From Flavobacterium kayseriense (GTDB taxonomy: Bacteria; Bacteroidota; Bacteroidia; Flavobacteriales; Flavobacteriaceae), in contig NZ_JACRUI010000002.1 in NCBI RefSeq assembly GCF_014305095.1, positions 248,001-312,000 on the forward strand: a stretch of 64,000 nt of DNA, given 5' to 3'. Every line of letters starts with the position of its first letter. Within the stretch, counting starts at the first letter, position 1. Shown here piece after piece: positions 49,936 through 59,110 of this stretch. Under the pieces are notes generated by a model. It ran no database searches, was not told where the DNA came from, and saw nothing but the letters and a program-made list of their open reading frames with translations. Made by a program: the position numbers and the translations under genes.

Positions 49936-50244
49936 AAATAAATTTTAAATTAATAATTATCAAAAAATCAGTAAAAACGCATCTTCATCACTAATTTTTT
50001 ATAAAACTAAAACATATGAAGAGAAAAAACTAACCAATATCTATAAAAAAACGTTTTTTACATTGATTCAGAGTAATGACTACACGACAAAACAAAGACC
50101 AATTATTAAAGTAAAAGCAAGTTTTTAAGACTTTCTAATAACTATTTACGAGTAAATACTAAAAATATAAACAAAGAGCATAAAAAAACTGCCATTCTAT
50201 TTTAATTGGGCAGTTTTAATAAATCTAGTAAAAGGTGACGAATA
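49936..50244. other. Intergenic spacer with a terminator for the GlmU-like gene
   Basis: The right half of this 309-bp spacer contains a hairpin at 50182-50218 (AAACTGCC with GGCAGTTT, followed on the minus strand by a T-run) that ends the GlmU-like transcript. The left half should hold the symporter promoter. No gene was seen. Confidence 0.7.
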
Positions 50245-51420
50245 TTATTCTTTTCTCCATTTTTTGGTTTCTTCAAAAACGTGTTCTAATATAGCAGCGT
50301 CTTGCTCATCGAAAATAAGATTTCGACGACTCATTACTATTCTTGCCGTTTCAAAAGCTTTTTTTGTTAAGTAAGTTGTAAAACCAGAAGCACCTCCCCA
50401 TGAAAAACTAGGTACAAAATTACGAGGAAAACCACTACCAAAAATATTAGCACTCACACCAACAACTGTTCCTGTATTAAACATCGTATTGATACCGCAT
50501 TTACTATGGTCTCCCATCATTAAGCCGCAAAACTGCAAACCTGTTTTCGCAAAACCTTCTTTCTCATAGCTCCATAATTTAACTTCTTCGTAGTTATTCT
50601 TCAAATTTGAATTATTACTGTCAGCACCAATGTTACACCACTCCCCTAAAACTGAATTACCTAAAAACCCATCATGTCCTTTGTTAGAATAAGCAGAGAT
50701 TACCGAATTATTAACCTCGCCTCCTACTCTTGAATGAGGACCAACAGTAGTAGGTCCATAAATTTTGGAAGCTAACTTTACAACAGCATTATCACACAGA
50801 GCAAAAGGACCTCTAATTACAGAACCTTCCATAATCTCAGCATCTTTACCAATATAAATAGGACCCGAAGATGCGTTAAGAGTAACGAATTCCAACTTGG
50901 CTCCCGCTTCAATAAAAATATTCTCGGGTGCAATTGTATTAACCGATGCAGGAATGGCTTGCGAAACTCTGTCGGCAGTTAGATATTCAAAATCCTGCTG
51001 AATTGCATCACCGTTCTTAGAAAATATATCCCAAGTATTCATAACTGTAATACACTCTCCTTCATATTCAATAATTTCATAATCATCAAAATCGACTCCT
51101 TCTTGATCTTCTGTGGTATAAAAAGCGACCACATCCTCTCCTTTAAAGATGGCTTGGTTCACTCCTAAATCACACACCATATCCACTAAAACAGCTGTTG
51201 GCAAAAAAGAAGCGTTAATCATAACGTTTTCTTCTAATTCAACCATGGGATATTTTTCAGATAAATATTCCTCTGTCAAGGTTGTTGTTGTAGAACCTAA
51301 ATGCATCTCCCATTTTTGACGTATCGTCACTATTCCAATTAATATATCTGCAACTGGACGTGTAAAAGTAAAAGGTAGTAGCGCATTTCTGGCAGGCCCA
51401 TCAAAAAGTATATAATTCAT
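50245..51420 (-). CDS. Alternative GlmU-like sugar nucleotidyltransferase/acetyltransferase
   Basis: This 391-residue enzyme of the Bacteroidota alternative GlmU group (TIGR03991-like) probably makes UDP-GlcNAc for the cell wall. The N-terminal part starts MNYILFDGPARNALLPFTFTRP (shown in family start position) and has a truncated nucleotidyltransferase fold. From about residue 170 a left-handed beta-helix of hexapeptide repeats appears (IYIGKDAEIMEGSVIRGPFA, VGPHSRVGGEVNNSV). The ATG at 51418-51420 is chosen; the ATG five codons upstream is not at the fold start. Whether it has both activities is not shown by sequence. Confidence 0.88.
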   Translation of the reverse strand: MNYILFDGPARNALLPFTFTRPVADILIGIVTIRQKWEMHLGSTTTTLTEEYLSEKYPMVELEENVMINASFLPTAVLVDMVCDLGVNQAIFKGEDVVAFYTTEDQEGVDFDDYEIIEYEGECITVMNTWDIFSKNGDAIQQDFEYLTADRVSQAIPASVNTIAPENIFIEAGAKLEFVTLNASSGPIYIGKDAEIMEGSVIRGPFALCDNAVVKLASKIYGPTTVGPHSRVGGEVNNSVISAYSNKGHDGFLGNSVLGEWCNIGADSNNSNLKNNYEEVKLWSYEKEGFAKTGLQFCGLMMGDHSKCGINTMFNTGTVVGVSANIFGSGFPRNFVPSFSWGGASGFTTYLTKKAFETARIVMSRRNLIFDEQDAAILEHVFEETKKWRKE

Positions 51421-51571
51421 TTTATAAAGTTTCAAAGTTATGAAGGTCCAAAGTTACAAAGTTTTTGATTGCATTTATGCAGTCTACACAGCCGATTTAC
51501 TTCCAAAAAAAAATAAAATTAATTTACTTCTATTTTCAACAAGAACTACTTACTACTAATTTTACTCCATA

Positions 51572-51600
51572 AAAAAAGCCTCGCAAAATGCGAGGCTTCC
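51572..51600 (-). terminator. Intrinsic terminator after rpmE2
   Basis: AAGCCTCGCA and TGCGAGGCTT form a 10-bp perfect stem with a three- or four-base loop, followed on the minus strand by a run of T. It lies 25 bp past the L31 stop codon. Confidence 0.9.
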
Positions 51601-51624
51601 TGTATATTAAAAAACAAATTAAAA

Positions 51625-51876
51625 TTATTTAATGTGTTTAGCGTATTTAGTTTTGAATTTATCAATACGTCCTGCAGTATCGATAAGTTTGTTTTTACCT
51701 GTGTAAAAAGGGTGAGAAGTTCTAGAGATCTCCATTTTTACAACCGGGTATTCAACACCGTCAACTGTAATTGTCTCTTTAGTATCTGCAGTAGATTTAG
51801 TGATAAAAACTTCTTCATTAGACATGTCTTTAAAAGCAACTAATCTGTAATTTTCTGGGTGTACACCTTTTTTCAT
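51625..51876 (-). CDS. rpmE2: 50S ribosomal protein L31 type B
   Basis: The 83-residue protein starts [20 protein letters not shown] and contains the L31 text [20 protein letters not shown]. It lacks the CxxC zinc pair of type-A L31, so it is the type-B form usually favoured when zinc is scarce. The frame extends upstream to 51993, but that extension has no L31 character; the ATG at 51874-51876 is the family start. It is followed by a strong terminator and forms a single-gene transcript. Confidence 0.96.
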   Translation of the reverse strand: MKKGVHPENYRLVAFKDMSNEEVFITKSTADTKETITVDGVEYPVVKMEISRTSHPFYTGKNKLIDTAGRIDKFKTKYAKHIK

Positions 51877-52087
51877 CTTGTAATTCTTTTTTATTTGTTT
51901 GGTTATAACTCCTTTTGCGGCTTTCCTTATTGAAGGGAAAGGTATAAATTCACTATAACTTTTTGTTTTAACACTGTTATTTTGAGGATGCAAATTTACA
52001 ATAAAAATTCAATAATCAAATCTTTGTTTCACTTTTTTTTATAATTCTCAAATACAGTATAATATTACCTAATGTAAGATGAATTGT

Positions 52088-52095
52088 TATATTTG
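52088..52095 (+). promoter_or_regulatory. -7 element that fixes the DUF4199 start
   Basis: TATATTTG matches TAnnTTTG. Transcription would begin near 52102, so the upstream ATG at 52079 cannot be used and the ATG at 52121 is the start. Confidence 0.55.
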
Positions 52096-52120
52096 TAATC
52101 TAATATTAAAAAACTTACCA

Positions 52121-52654
52121 ATGATCAACGAAACTATTAAAAAAAACGGAATTACTTTTGGTGTCCTAACGGGACTTTTTTCAATTATACTAACTACAGC
52201 AATTTACGTTATTGACTTGAATTTGTTCACAGCTTGGTGGATTTCAATAATCAATATTGTTATTTACATCGCGATAGCAATAATTTTATTATCTAAAACC
52301 AAGAAAGAGTTAAACGGTGTTTTCACTTTTAAAGAAGCCTTTACAACCTATTTTATTTCCGCTTTAATCGGTTTAGTATTATCCGTAGGTTTCAATATGA
52401 TACTATTTAATGTTGTTGATCCTGGTGCCCAAGACACTATAAAAGAAATTACAATAAAATACATGGTTAGCACGATGGAGAAATTTAATGCTCCTGCCGA
52501 AACGGTTAACGCTGCGATTAAAGATTTGCAGGAAAACAATCAGTTCTCCGTATTAGGATTACTTAAAGGTCTTTTAACAAATATCATTTTTGTTAGTATC
52601 TTTGGCCTAATTATGGCCGCTTTTTTCAAAAGCAAGCCTTCATCACAAGAATAA
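52121..52654 (+). CDS. DUF4199 family membrane protein
   Basis: This 177-residue membrane protein has four hydrophobic helices (about 11-31, 36-54, 70-92 and 145-167) separated by a soluble loop with text VDPGAQDTIKEITIK. It matches DUF4199, common in Flavobacteriia and often next to a GT2 glycosyltransferase gene, as here (6 bp apart). The function is unknown; the pairing suggests a role in lipid-linked sugar transfer or its regulation. Confidence 0.87.
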   Translation: MINETIKKNGITFGVLTGLFSIILTTAIYVIDLNLFTAWWISIINIVIYIAIAIILLSKTKKELNGVFTFKEAFTTYFISALIGLVLSVGFNMILFNVVDPGAQDTIKEITIKYMVSTMEKFNAPAETVNAAIKDLQENNQFSVLGLLKGLLTNIIFVSIFGLIMAAFFKSKPSSQE

Positions 52655-52660
52655 AAGTCA

Positions 52661-53617
52661 ATGAACTTATCCATTTTAATACCTCTTCTTAACGAAGAAG
52701 AATCGCTTCAAGAACTCTACAACTGGATCATTAAAGTGATGCAAGCCAATAATTACACCTATGAAATCATCTTTCTAGATGATGGTAGCTCTGATGCTTC
52801 CTGGTCTATAATTGAGCGGTTTGCTAGCGAAAACACTAATGTCAAGGGAGTGCGTTTCATTAGAAACTTTGGGAAATCACAGGCATTACACGCAGGATTT
52901 GCAAAAGCGCAAGGTGATGTTATCATTACTATGGATGCTGACTTACAAGATAGCCCGGAAGAAATTCCGGGTTTATATTCTATGATTACTACTCAAAACT
53001 ATGACTTAGTATCGGGCTGGAAAAAGAAACGATATGACTCAGTAGTTGCCAAAAACATTCCGTCTAAATTATTTAATTGGGCAGCCAGAAAAACTTCAGG
53101 AGTACAATTAAATGATTTCAACTGTGGTTTGAAAGCATACAAGAACATTGTGGTCAAAAACGTCGAAGTTTCGGGCGAGATGCACCGTTATATTCCTGTG
53201 CTAGCAAAAAATGCCGGTTTTGGAAAAATAGGCGAAAAAGTAGTACAACATCAGGCTAGAAAATATGGAGAAACTAAATTTGGTATGGAACGATTCGTAA
53301 ACGGTTTCCTTGATCTAATCACCATTTGGTTTTTGTCTCGTTTTGGTAAAAGACCCATGCATTTATTTGGCGCTATGGGTTCATTAATGTTTATTATTGG
53401 GCTGCTGTCTGCCGTTTACATTGGTGTTGCAAAATTATATCATATGTATAACAACATGCGTTACAGTTTAGTTTCTGACAATCCATGGTTTTACATCGCC
53501 TTAACCACAATGGTTTTAGGTACGCAATTATTTTTAGCTGGATTTTTAGGCGAAATAATTTTGAGAACAAAAAACAATGAAGAGCGTTATAAAATTGCAA
53601 AAGAAGTCAATTTATAA
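52661..53617 (+). CDS. GT2 family glycosyltransferase (GtrB/DPM-like)
   Basis: This 318-residue enzyme has an N-terminal GT-A domain beginning LSILIPLLNEEESLQ, the DDGSSD motif (D40-D45), the DxD metal site in MDADLQDSPEEI and FNCGLKAYK further on. Two C-terminal membrane helices follow (about 236-258 and 275-300). This is the layout of polyprenyl-phosphate glycosyltransferases that pass a sugar to undecaprenyl phosphate for envelope glycans. It is translated directly after DUF4199. Repeat copy D follows the stop. Confidence 0.9.
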   Translation: MNLSILIPLLNEEESLQELYNWIIKVMQANNYTYEIIFLDDGSSDASWSIIERFASENTNVKGVRFIRNFGKSQALHAGFAKAQGDVIITMDADLQDSPEEIPGLYSMITTQNYDLVSGWKKKRYDSVVAKNIPSKLFNWAARKTSGVQLNDFNCGLKAYKNIVVKNVEVSGEMHRYIPVLAKNAGFGKIGEKVVQHQARKYGETKFGMERFVNGFLDLITIWFLSRFGKRPMHLFGAMGSLMFIIGLLSAVYIGVAKLYHMYNNMRYSLVSDNPWFYIALTTMVLGTQLFLAGFLGEIILRTKNNEERYKIAKEVNL

Positions 53618-53623
53618 TATCCC

Positions 53624-53701
53624 CTAGCCCTGATAGTAGTGAAAATCCTTTTAGTAGCGACAGCGAATAAAAGATTGCAGCGAATAGCAGGATTAGCTCC
53701 T
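53624..53701 (+). repeat. Dispersed palindromic repeat, copy D
   Basis: It begins CTAGCCCTGATAGTAGTG, then AATCCTTTTA, a centre with TTTTA and TAAAA arms, AAGATTGCAGCGAATAGCAGG and ends TTAGCTCCT. It lies 7 bp past the GT2 stop and 24 bp before phosphoglucomutase, on the same strand as both genes, so it could act as a 3' processing or termination stem. It is best aligned with copies B and C. Confidence 0.8.
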
Positions 53702-53724
53702 TAAAACTATAAAAAATACTAAAA

Positions 53725-55452
53725 ATGGATATCAAACAAAACATTTTAGATGCTGTAAATGAATGGTTAACACCTTCATTTGATACTGAAACGCAAGAGG
53801 CTGTTAAGGCTTTAATTGCAGGTTCTCCAACAGAATTAGAGGAAAGTTTTTATAAAAATTTAGAGTTTGGTACCGGTGGTATGCGCGGTGTCATGGGCGT
53901 GGGAAACAATCGCATCAATAAATATACACTAGGAAAAAGTACGCAAGGACTAAGTGATTATTTGCATAGTTCGTTTCCAAACCAACCGTTGAAAGCGGTA
54001 ATTGCGTTTGATTGTCGTCATAATAGCAAATCATTAGCTAAGGTTGTTGCTGATGTTTTCTCTGCCAATGGAATACAAGTCTATTTATTTTCAGATTTAA
54101 GACCTACACCAGAACTATCATTTGCTCTTAAATATTTAGGTTGCCAATGCGGAATCGTACTCACAGCATCACATAATCCGCCAGAATACAACGGATACAA
54201 AGTGTACTGGCAAGATGGTGGACAAATTGTTCCGCCAGAGGACAAAGGTATTATTGCCGTTATCGAAAAGTTAAATTACAACCAAATCAAGTTTGATGCT
54301 AACGAGGACTTGATTCAATATATTGATACAGAAGTTGATGAAGCTTTTATAAAATCGACTATCGAAAACGCAAGTTTTAATACACCTACGGTTGCCAAAG
54401 AAGATTTGAATATTGTATTCACATCACTACACGGTACATCAATAACTATTATTCCTGAAACATTTAAACGCGCGGGATACACAAATTTTCAAGTTGTTGC
54501 AGAACAAGCGGTGCCAAACGGAGATTTCCCTACGGTAAAATCACCTAATCCAGAGGAACCAGAAGCATTAACAATGGCTCTTGCGCAAGCAGAAAGAACG
54601 AATGCCGATATTGTGGTAGGAACGGATCCTGACTGTGATCGTTTAGGAATAGCAGTTCGAGATAATAATGGCAAAATGACATTATTAAACGGAAATCAAA
54701 CAATGGTTTTGATGACTGCCTTTTTGCTTGAACAATGGAAAAAAGCGGGCAAAATCAACGGAAAACAATTTGTGGGTTCTACGATCGTCTCTACTCCTAT
54801 GATGATGGAATTAGCTACTAATTATGAGGTAGAATGTAAAGTTGGACTAACAGGCTTTAAGTGGATTGCAAAAATGATTAAAGATTTTCCAGAACTAGAC
54901 TTCATTGGAGGTGGTGAGGAAAGCTTTGGTTACATGGTAGGAGACGCAGTGCGTGACAAGGATGCTGTTGCGGCAACCTTACTAGTTTGCGAGATTGCTG
55001 CTCAAGCTAAAGCCAATGGTAGCACTGTTTACCAGGAACTAATCAAGTTGTATGTTGATAATGGTTTTTACAAAGAACATTTAGTTTCTATTACTAAAAA
55101 AGGAATGGAAGGCTTACAACAAATTAGCCAAATGATGATAGACCTACGTGAAAACCCACTTAAAGAAATTAATGGCGAACGTATAATTATGGTTGAAGAT
55201 TACCAATCCTCGATTGCTAAAAACTTATTGGACGGATCAGAGTCTGAAATGACAATTCCGAAATCGAATGTACTGATTTATTACACTGAAGATGGATCAA
55301 AAATATGTGCTAGACCTAGTGGAACAGAACCAAAAATAAAATTCTACATCAGTGTTAACACAACACTTGACAATGTTGAAGATTTTAGTGAAGTACAAGA
55401 TATACTTGATCAGAAAATACAAAATATCATTGCCTCGATGCAATTGAATTAA
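53725..55452 (+). CDS. Phosphoglucomutase/phosphomannomutase
   Basis: This 575-residue cytoplasmic mutase of the alpha-D-phosphohexomutase superfamily carries [10 protein letters not shown] (start of fold), the phosphoserine loop [13 protein letters not shown], the Mg loop DPDCDRLG, the sugar-binding loop [10 protein letters not shown] and the phosphate-binding [12 protein letters not shown]. The length matches PgcA-type enzymes of Firmicutes and Bacteroidota. It supplies hexose-1-phosphates for nucleotide sugars, in line with the adjacent GT2 and MsbA-type genes. Confidence 0.93.
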   Translation: MDIKQNILDAVNEWLTPSFDTETQEAVKALIAGSPTELEESFYKNLEFGTGGMRGVMGVGNNRINKYTLGKSTQGLSDYLHSSFPNQPLKAVIAFDCRHNSKSLAKVVADVFSANGIQVYLFSDLRPTPELSFALKYLGCQCGIVLTASHNPPEYNGYKVYWQDGGQIVPPEDKGIIAVIEKLNYNQIKFDANEDLIQYIDTEVDEAFIKSTIENASFNTPTVAKEDLNIVFTSLHGTSITIIPETFKRAGYTNFQVVAEQAVPNGDFPTVKSPNPEEPEALTMALAQAERTNADIVVGTDPDCDRLGIAVRDNNGKMTLLNGNQTMVLMTAFLLEQWKKAGKINGKQFVGSTIVSTPMMMELATNYEVECKVGLTGFKWIAKMIKDFPELDFIGGGEESFGYMVGDAVRDKDAVAATLLVCEIAAQAKANGSTVYQELIKLYVDNGFYKEHLVSITKKGMEGLQQISQMMIDLRENPLKEINGERIIMVEDYQSSIAKNLLDGSESEMTIPKSNVLIYYTEDGSKICARPSGTEPKIKFYISVNTTLDNVEDFSEVQDILDQKIQNIIASMQLN

Positions 55453-55477
55453 AAGCTATAAAGCAGCAACAAATTAC

Positions 55478-55512
55478 AAGACCCGACCGTTTTTAAAAAG
55501 CTGTCGGGTCTT
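55478..55512 (+). terminator. Hairpin between phosphoglucomutase and the MsbA-type gene
   Basis: AAGACCCGAC pairs with GTCGGGTCTT around an AT-rich loop. The trailing T-run is weak, so termination may be partial and the next gene could receive read-through. Confidence 0.6.
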
Positions 55513-55526
55513 AATACTAGTACACC

Positions 55527-57353
55527 ATGAATAATTTTAAAAGAATATTCTCCTTTATCATTCCGTATAAAAAGTATGCTTACTTAAACATATTTTTCAA
55601 TGTTTTGTACGCGTTATTTAGTACGCTTTCCTTTATGTCATTGATCCCAATGATGCAAGTGTTATTTGACCAAACAAAAAGAAATACAGTAGAGCCAGTT
55701 TATACTGAAATTTGGCAATTAAAAGAATATGCGGAGAATTATATTAGTTACTTTATTACCCATGCTACTGATACTTATGGCGTAGGTTACACGCTATCAG
55801 TAATGGTGGCACTAATAATCACAATTTTTTTATTAAAAAATGTGAGTGACTACTTAGCCATGTTTTTCATTACTTTTTTGCGAAATGGTATTTTAAGAGA
55901 CATGCGAAACGCGATGTACAAAAAAACACTAGAATTACCTCTAGCCTTTTTCTCAGAAAAAAGAAAAGGAGATGTTATTGCTAGAATTTCTGCTGATGTA
56001 AATGAAGTACAAAACTCCTTTTTATCAATACTGGAACTAATTGTAAAAGAGCCATTAACGATAATTTTCACCATCATAGCAATGCTAACGATTAGCGTTG
56101 ACTTAACTTTGTTTGTCTTTATTTTTATCCCGATTTCAGGTTATGTGATTTCCCTAATTGGAAAACAACTTAAAAAGCAATCTACCAAAGCACAAGAAGA
56201 GCAAGGTATCTTTTTATCTACTATCGAAGAAACATTGGGCGGATTAAAAGTGGTAAAAGGATACAACTCTGAAAGGTACTTTAATACTGTATTTCAAGAA
56301 TCAACACAGCGCTTTTTCAAGTTATCTAATAGTATAGGAAATAGACAAAATCTAGCTTCACCAACTAGTGAATTTATGGGAATCATGGTTATTGCTATTT
56401 TACTATGGTATGGAGGGAATATGGTATTAATCGAAAAAACCTTAAACGGAGCTTCGTTTATTGCCTACATGGGTTTAGCTTATAATATTCTTACACCAGC
56501 AAAATCAATTTCTAAAGCCACCTATGCCGTAAAGAGAGGAAACGCAGCTGCAGAGCGAGTTCTAGAAATTCTAGATGAGCAAAATCCAATTACATCAAAA
56601 GCTGATGCTATTAATAAATCAGATTTTGATTCCACAATTAGTATCAAAAATATCAATTTCAAATACGAGGAGGAAAATGTTTTAAAAGACTTTTCGTTAG
56701 AAGTTAAAAAAGGACAAACGATTGCACTAGTGGGGCAGTCCGGAAGTGGTAAGAGTACGATTGCAAACTTACTCACTCGTTTTTATGACGTTCAAGAAGG
56801 AACGGTTGCTATAGACAACACTAACATCAAGGACATGAATCTGCAATCTTTGCGTGGTTTGATGGGACTTGTTACCCAAGATAGTATTTTATTTAATGAT
56901 ACCATCAAAGCTAACATTGCATTAGGAAAACTAGACGCTAGCGATGACGAAATTATTGCTGCGCTTAAAATTGCTAATGCTTATGAATTCGTCAAAGATT
57001 TACCTCAAGGAATATACACCAATATTGGAGATAGCGGAAACAAGCTTTCTGGTGGACAAAAACAGCGTCTTTCGATTGCCAGAGCTGTACTAAAAAACCC
57101 TCCTATTATGATTCTTGATGAAGCGACATCAGCGTTAGATACCGAGAGTGAAAAGTTTGTGCAAGTGGCACTAGAGAACATGATGCAAAATAGAACATCA
57201 ATTGTAATAGCGCACCGTTTATCTACAGTCCAAAAAGCAGATGTTATTATTGTGATGCAAAAGGGAACAATTGTAGAAAAAGGAACGCACGAAGAACTAA
57301 TTGCAATGAAAGGAACCTATAACAAATTGGTTACTATGCAATCATTAGAATAA
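55527..57353 (+). CDS. MsbA-type ABC exporter (fused permease/ATPase)
   Basis: This 608-residue half-transporter has six membrane helices in residues 15-310 and an ATPase domain from about 365. Walker A is GQSGSGKST, the signature is LSGGQKQRLSIARA, Walker B is IMILDEATSALD and the H-loop is IAHRLSTV. The Q-loop reads GLVTQDSILFNDTI. A homodimer would flip a lipid or lipid-linked oligosaccharide; MsbA-like lipid A export is possible, given the glycosyltransferase nearby, but drug export cannot be excluded. Confidence 0.9.
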   Translation: MNNFKRIFSFIIPYKKYAYLNIFFNVLYALFSTLSFMSLIPMMQVLFDQTKRNTVEPVYTEIWQLKEYAENYISYFITHATDTYGVGYTLSVMVALIITIFLLKNVSDYLAMFFITFLRNGILRDMRNAMYKKTLELPLAFFSEKRKGDVIARISADVNEVQNSFLSILELIVKEPLTIIFTIIAMLTISVDLTLFVFIFIPISGYVISLIGKQLKKQSTKAQEEQGIFLSTIEETLGGLKVVKGYNSERYFNTVFQESTQRFFKLSNSIGNRQNLASPTSEFMGIMVIAILLWYGGNMVLIEKTLNGASFIAYMGLAYNILTPAKSISKATYAVKRGNAAAERVLEILDEQNPITSKADAINKSDFDSTISIKNINFKYEEENVLKDFSLEVKKGQTIALVGQSGSGKSTIANLLTRFYDVQEGTVAIDNTNIKDMNLQSLRGLMGLVTQDSILFNDTIKANIALGKLDASDDEIIAALKIANAYEFVKDLPQGIYTNIGDSGNKLSGGQKQRLSIARAVLKNPPIMILDEATSALDTESEKFVQVALENMMQNRTSIVIAHRLSTVQKADVIIVMQKGTIVEKGTHEELIAMKGTYNKLVTMQSLE

Positions 57354-57411
57354 AATGTACTTTGCTACAATTGAGTAGGCAAAAAGAACACTTTGGTATT
57401 AAATAAAAAAC

Positions 57412-57451
57412 AGGTTGAGTGATATATAATATATTTACTCAACCTTTTTTA
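57412..57451 (+). terminator. Intrinsic terminator after the MsbA-type gene
   Basis: AGGTTGAGT pairs with ACTCAACCT and is followed by TTTTTT. The loop is AT-rich and 16 bases long. Confidence 0.85.
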
Positions 57452-57467
57452 ATAAAAATCAAATAAC

Positions 57468-58103
57468 TTGAATTTTAAACTTATTTTATTACTGCACATC
57501 GTTTTCGGATCTACTGGACTACTTTTAGGTACCTTTATCTTAAGTCGAAAAAAAGGCGATCGCTTACACAAAAATCTCGGCAAAATCTTTACAGTAGCAA
57601 TGGTAGGCACCGGACTTGCCGCCTTTTATCTTTCCTATGTACATCCCAACCTTTTTTTATTTATCGTTGGCATTTTTACCTTTTATCTTTCCGTATCTGG
57701 ATATCGTATGATACAATTAAAACAGGCACACATGGGTCAGAAACCAAAAATAGGTGACACAATCTTGACCGCATTAATGTTTGCCTCTTCCCTACTTTTT
57801 TTCTTTATTACTTACAAATACGCCGTACAAAAACAACTTTTTGGAATCGTTTTTTTCCTTTTTGGAGTGCTAAGTTTTCGCATGTGCTACATAGATTACA
57901 AAGGGTACACCAATAAAGTTACTGATACATTATACGGATTAAAAAATCATATCGGGAGAATGACTGGTTCTTACATTGCTGCTTTTACAGCTTTCCTAGT
58001 AGTAAACAACACTTTTTTACCGCCAATAGTAGCATGGAGTTTACCTGGACTTATTGGAGGTCTTTTTATTAGTAGAACGATTCGTAAGTTTAACAAGCAA
58101 TAA
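57468..58103 (+). CDS. Multi-pass membrane protein of unknown function
   Basis: This 211-residue protein has about seven hydrophobic segments and short basic loops (SRKKGDRLHKNLGK; DYKGYTNKVTD; LKNHIGRMTGSY). The histidines in LLHIVFG and the segment RLHKNLGKIF recall DUF2306-like membrane proteins, but I am not certain of the family. Translation appears to begin at a TTG codon (57468), with no ATG in the first helix. The gene stands alone behind a terminator. Confidence 0.7.
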   Translation: MNFKLILLLHIVFGSTGLLLGTFILSRKKGDRLHKNLGKIFTVAMVGTGLAAFYLSYVHPNLFLFIVGIFTFYLSVSGYRMIQLKQAHMGQKPKIGDTILTALMFASSLLFFFITYKYAVQKQLFGIVFFLFGVLSFRMCYIDYKGYTNKVTDTLYGLKNHIGRMTGSYIAAFTAFLVVNNTFLPPIVAWSLPGLIGGLFISRTIRKFNKQ

Positions 58104-58117
58104 ATCCTAAAACAAAT

Positions 58118-58291
58118 ATGATGCAGAATGATAGCATAAAACAAGACTATGAAGCACACAACAAAAACTCTTGATCTACCTTAGAAAACTTCAGACAATC
58201 TAAAAATGAATTACTGAGCGACTATAACAGTACAATGCAAACGCATATTAAAGTCAAAAAAAGAGCAAATTTAGTATTGATTATAATTTAA
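58118..58291 (+). pseudogene. Small ORF broken by a single in-frame TGA
   Basis: Starting at the ATG at 58118, a 58-codon frame runs to a TAA at 58289-58291 and is interrupted only by TGA at 58172-58174 (codon 19). The product on both sides has coherent composition: an acidic, hydrophilic segment (QDYEAHNKNS), then a helical one (STLENFRQSKNELLSDYNS) and a basic stretch (KVKKRANLVLIII). A TGG-to-TGA change is enough to explain it. I recognise no family. It lies in a gap of 240 bp between two genes on the same strand. Confidence 0.4.
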
Positions 58292-58343
58292 ATTGCTGAA
58301 CTTTACCTGTACCCTTTAATATGACACTACCAATTTATTTTCT

Positions 58344-59045
58344 ATGTACATCAGTAATACGAACATTACACTTCCAAAAGATCCAAATACTATTGTTTGG
58401 AAATACCTAGACTTATCTAAATTTTTAGATTTGTTGATGTCTAAAAAATTATTTATGTCACGGTCCGACAAATTTGAGGATCAGTATGAAGGTACTTTTA
58501 GCGAACCTACTTTTGAAGAAATAAGAAAGCTTTCAATAGACAATCCTGATTTTTTGCACTATTATAAAACACACCGAGAGAAAGTGGCAATAAGTAGCTG
58601 GCATATCAACGAATACGAATCGTTTGCTATGTGGCAAATATTTACTCAAAATAGTGAAGGGCTAGCCATACAATCTACTATTGGCCGTTTACAAAAGGCA
58701 GTAGAGCCCGAGCAAAATTTTAGGCAATATATCGGGGAAGTGAACTATATCGACTATAAAAAAGAATACATCCCGTTTGACGACATGTTTTTTCCTTTTC
58801 TCTTTAAACGAAAAAGCTTTCAATACGAACGCGAAGTTCGAATCATTACTGATGTTGCTGACACCACGTTGACATTAAATGATGGTTTAAAAATCAATGT
58901 TGAAATTGACCATTTAATCGAGAGAATATATATTCATCCTAAATCAGAGAATTGGTACAAAAACTTAGTCATCGAATTAGTTGAAAAATTGGGATTCGAC
59001 TTTATAATTGAAAAATCAGATTTAGAAAGCGATATCTTAATTTAA
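58344..59045 (+). CDS. DUF2971 domain protein
   Basis: This 233-residue soluble protein shows the DUF2971 pattern: IVWKYLDLSKFLDLLMSKKLFMSRSD (in two runs) near the start, FEDQYEGTF, SSWHINEYESFAMWQIF in the middle and a later KRKSFQYEREVRII. The conserved residues (Arg, Asp, Trp, Glu) suggest an enzyme, but no reaction has been shown. It is found sporadically in bacteria and sometimes with defence or mobile genes; no such neighbour is present here. Confidence 0.88.
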   Translation: MYISNTNITLPKDPNTIVWKYLDLSKFLDLLMSKKLFMSRSDKFEDQYEGTFSEPTFEEIRKLSIDNPDFLHYYKTHREKVAISSWHINEYESFAMWQIFTQNSEGLAIQSTIGRLQKAVEPEQNFRQYIGEVNYIDYKKEYIPFDDMFFPFLFKRKSFQYEREVRIITDVADTTLTLNDGLKINVEIDHLIERIYIHPKSENWYKNLVIELVEKLGFDFIIEKSDLESDILI

Positions 59046-59110
59046 GATCAATCTTATTAGACAACTATTCCAACAATTACAAAACTAGTTTTAATGATCC
59101 TGAAGGATCA

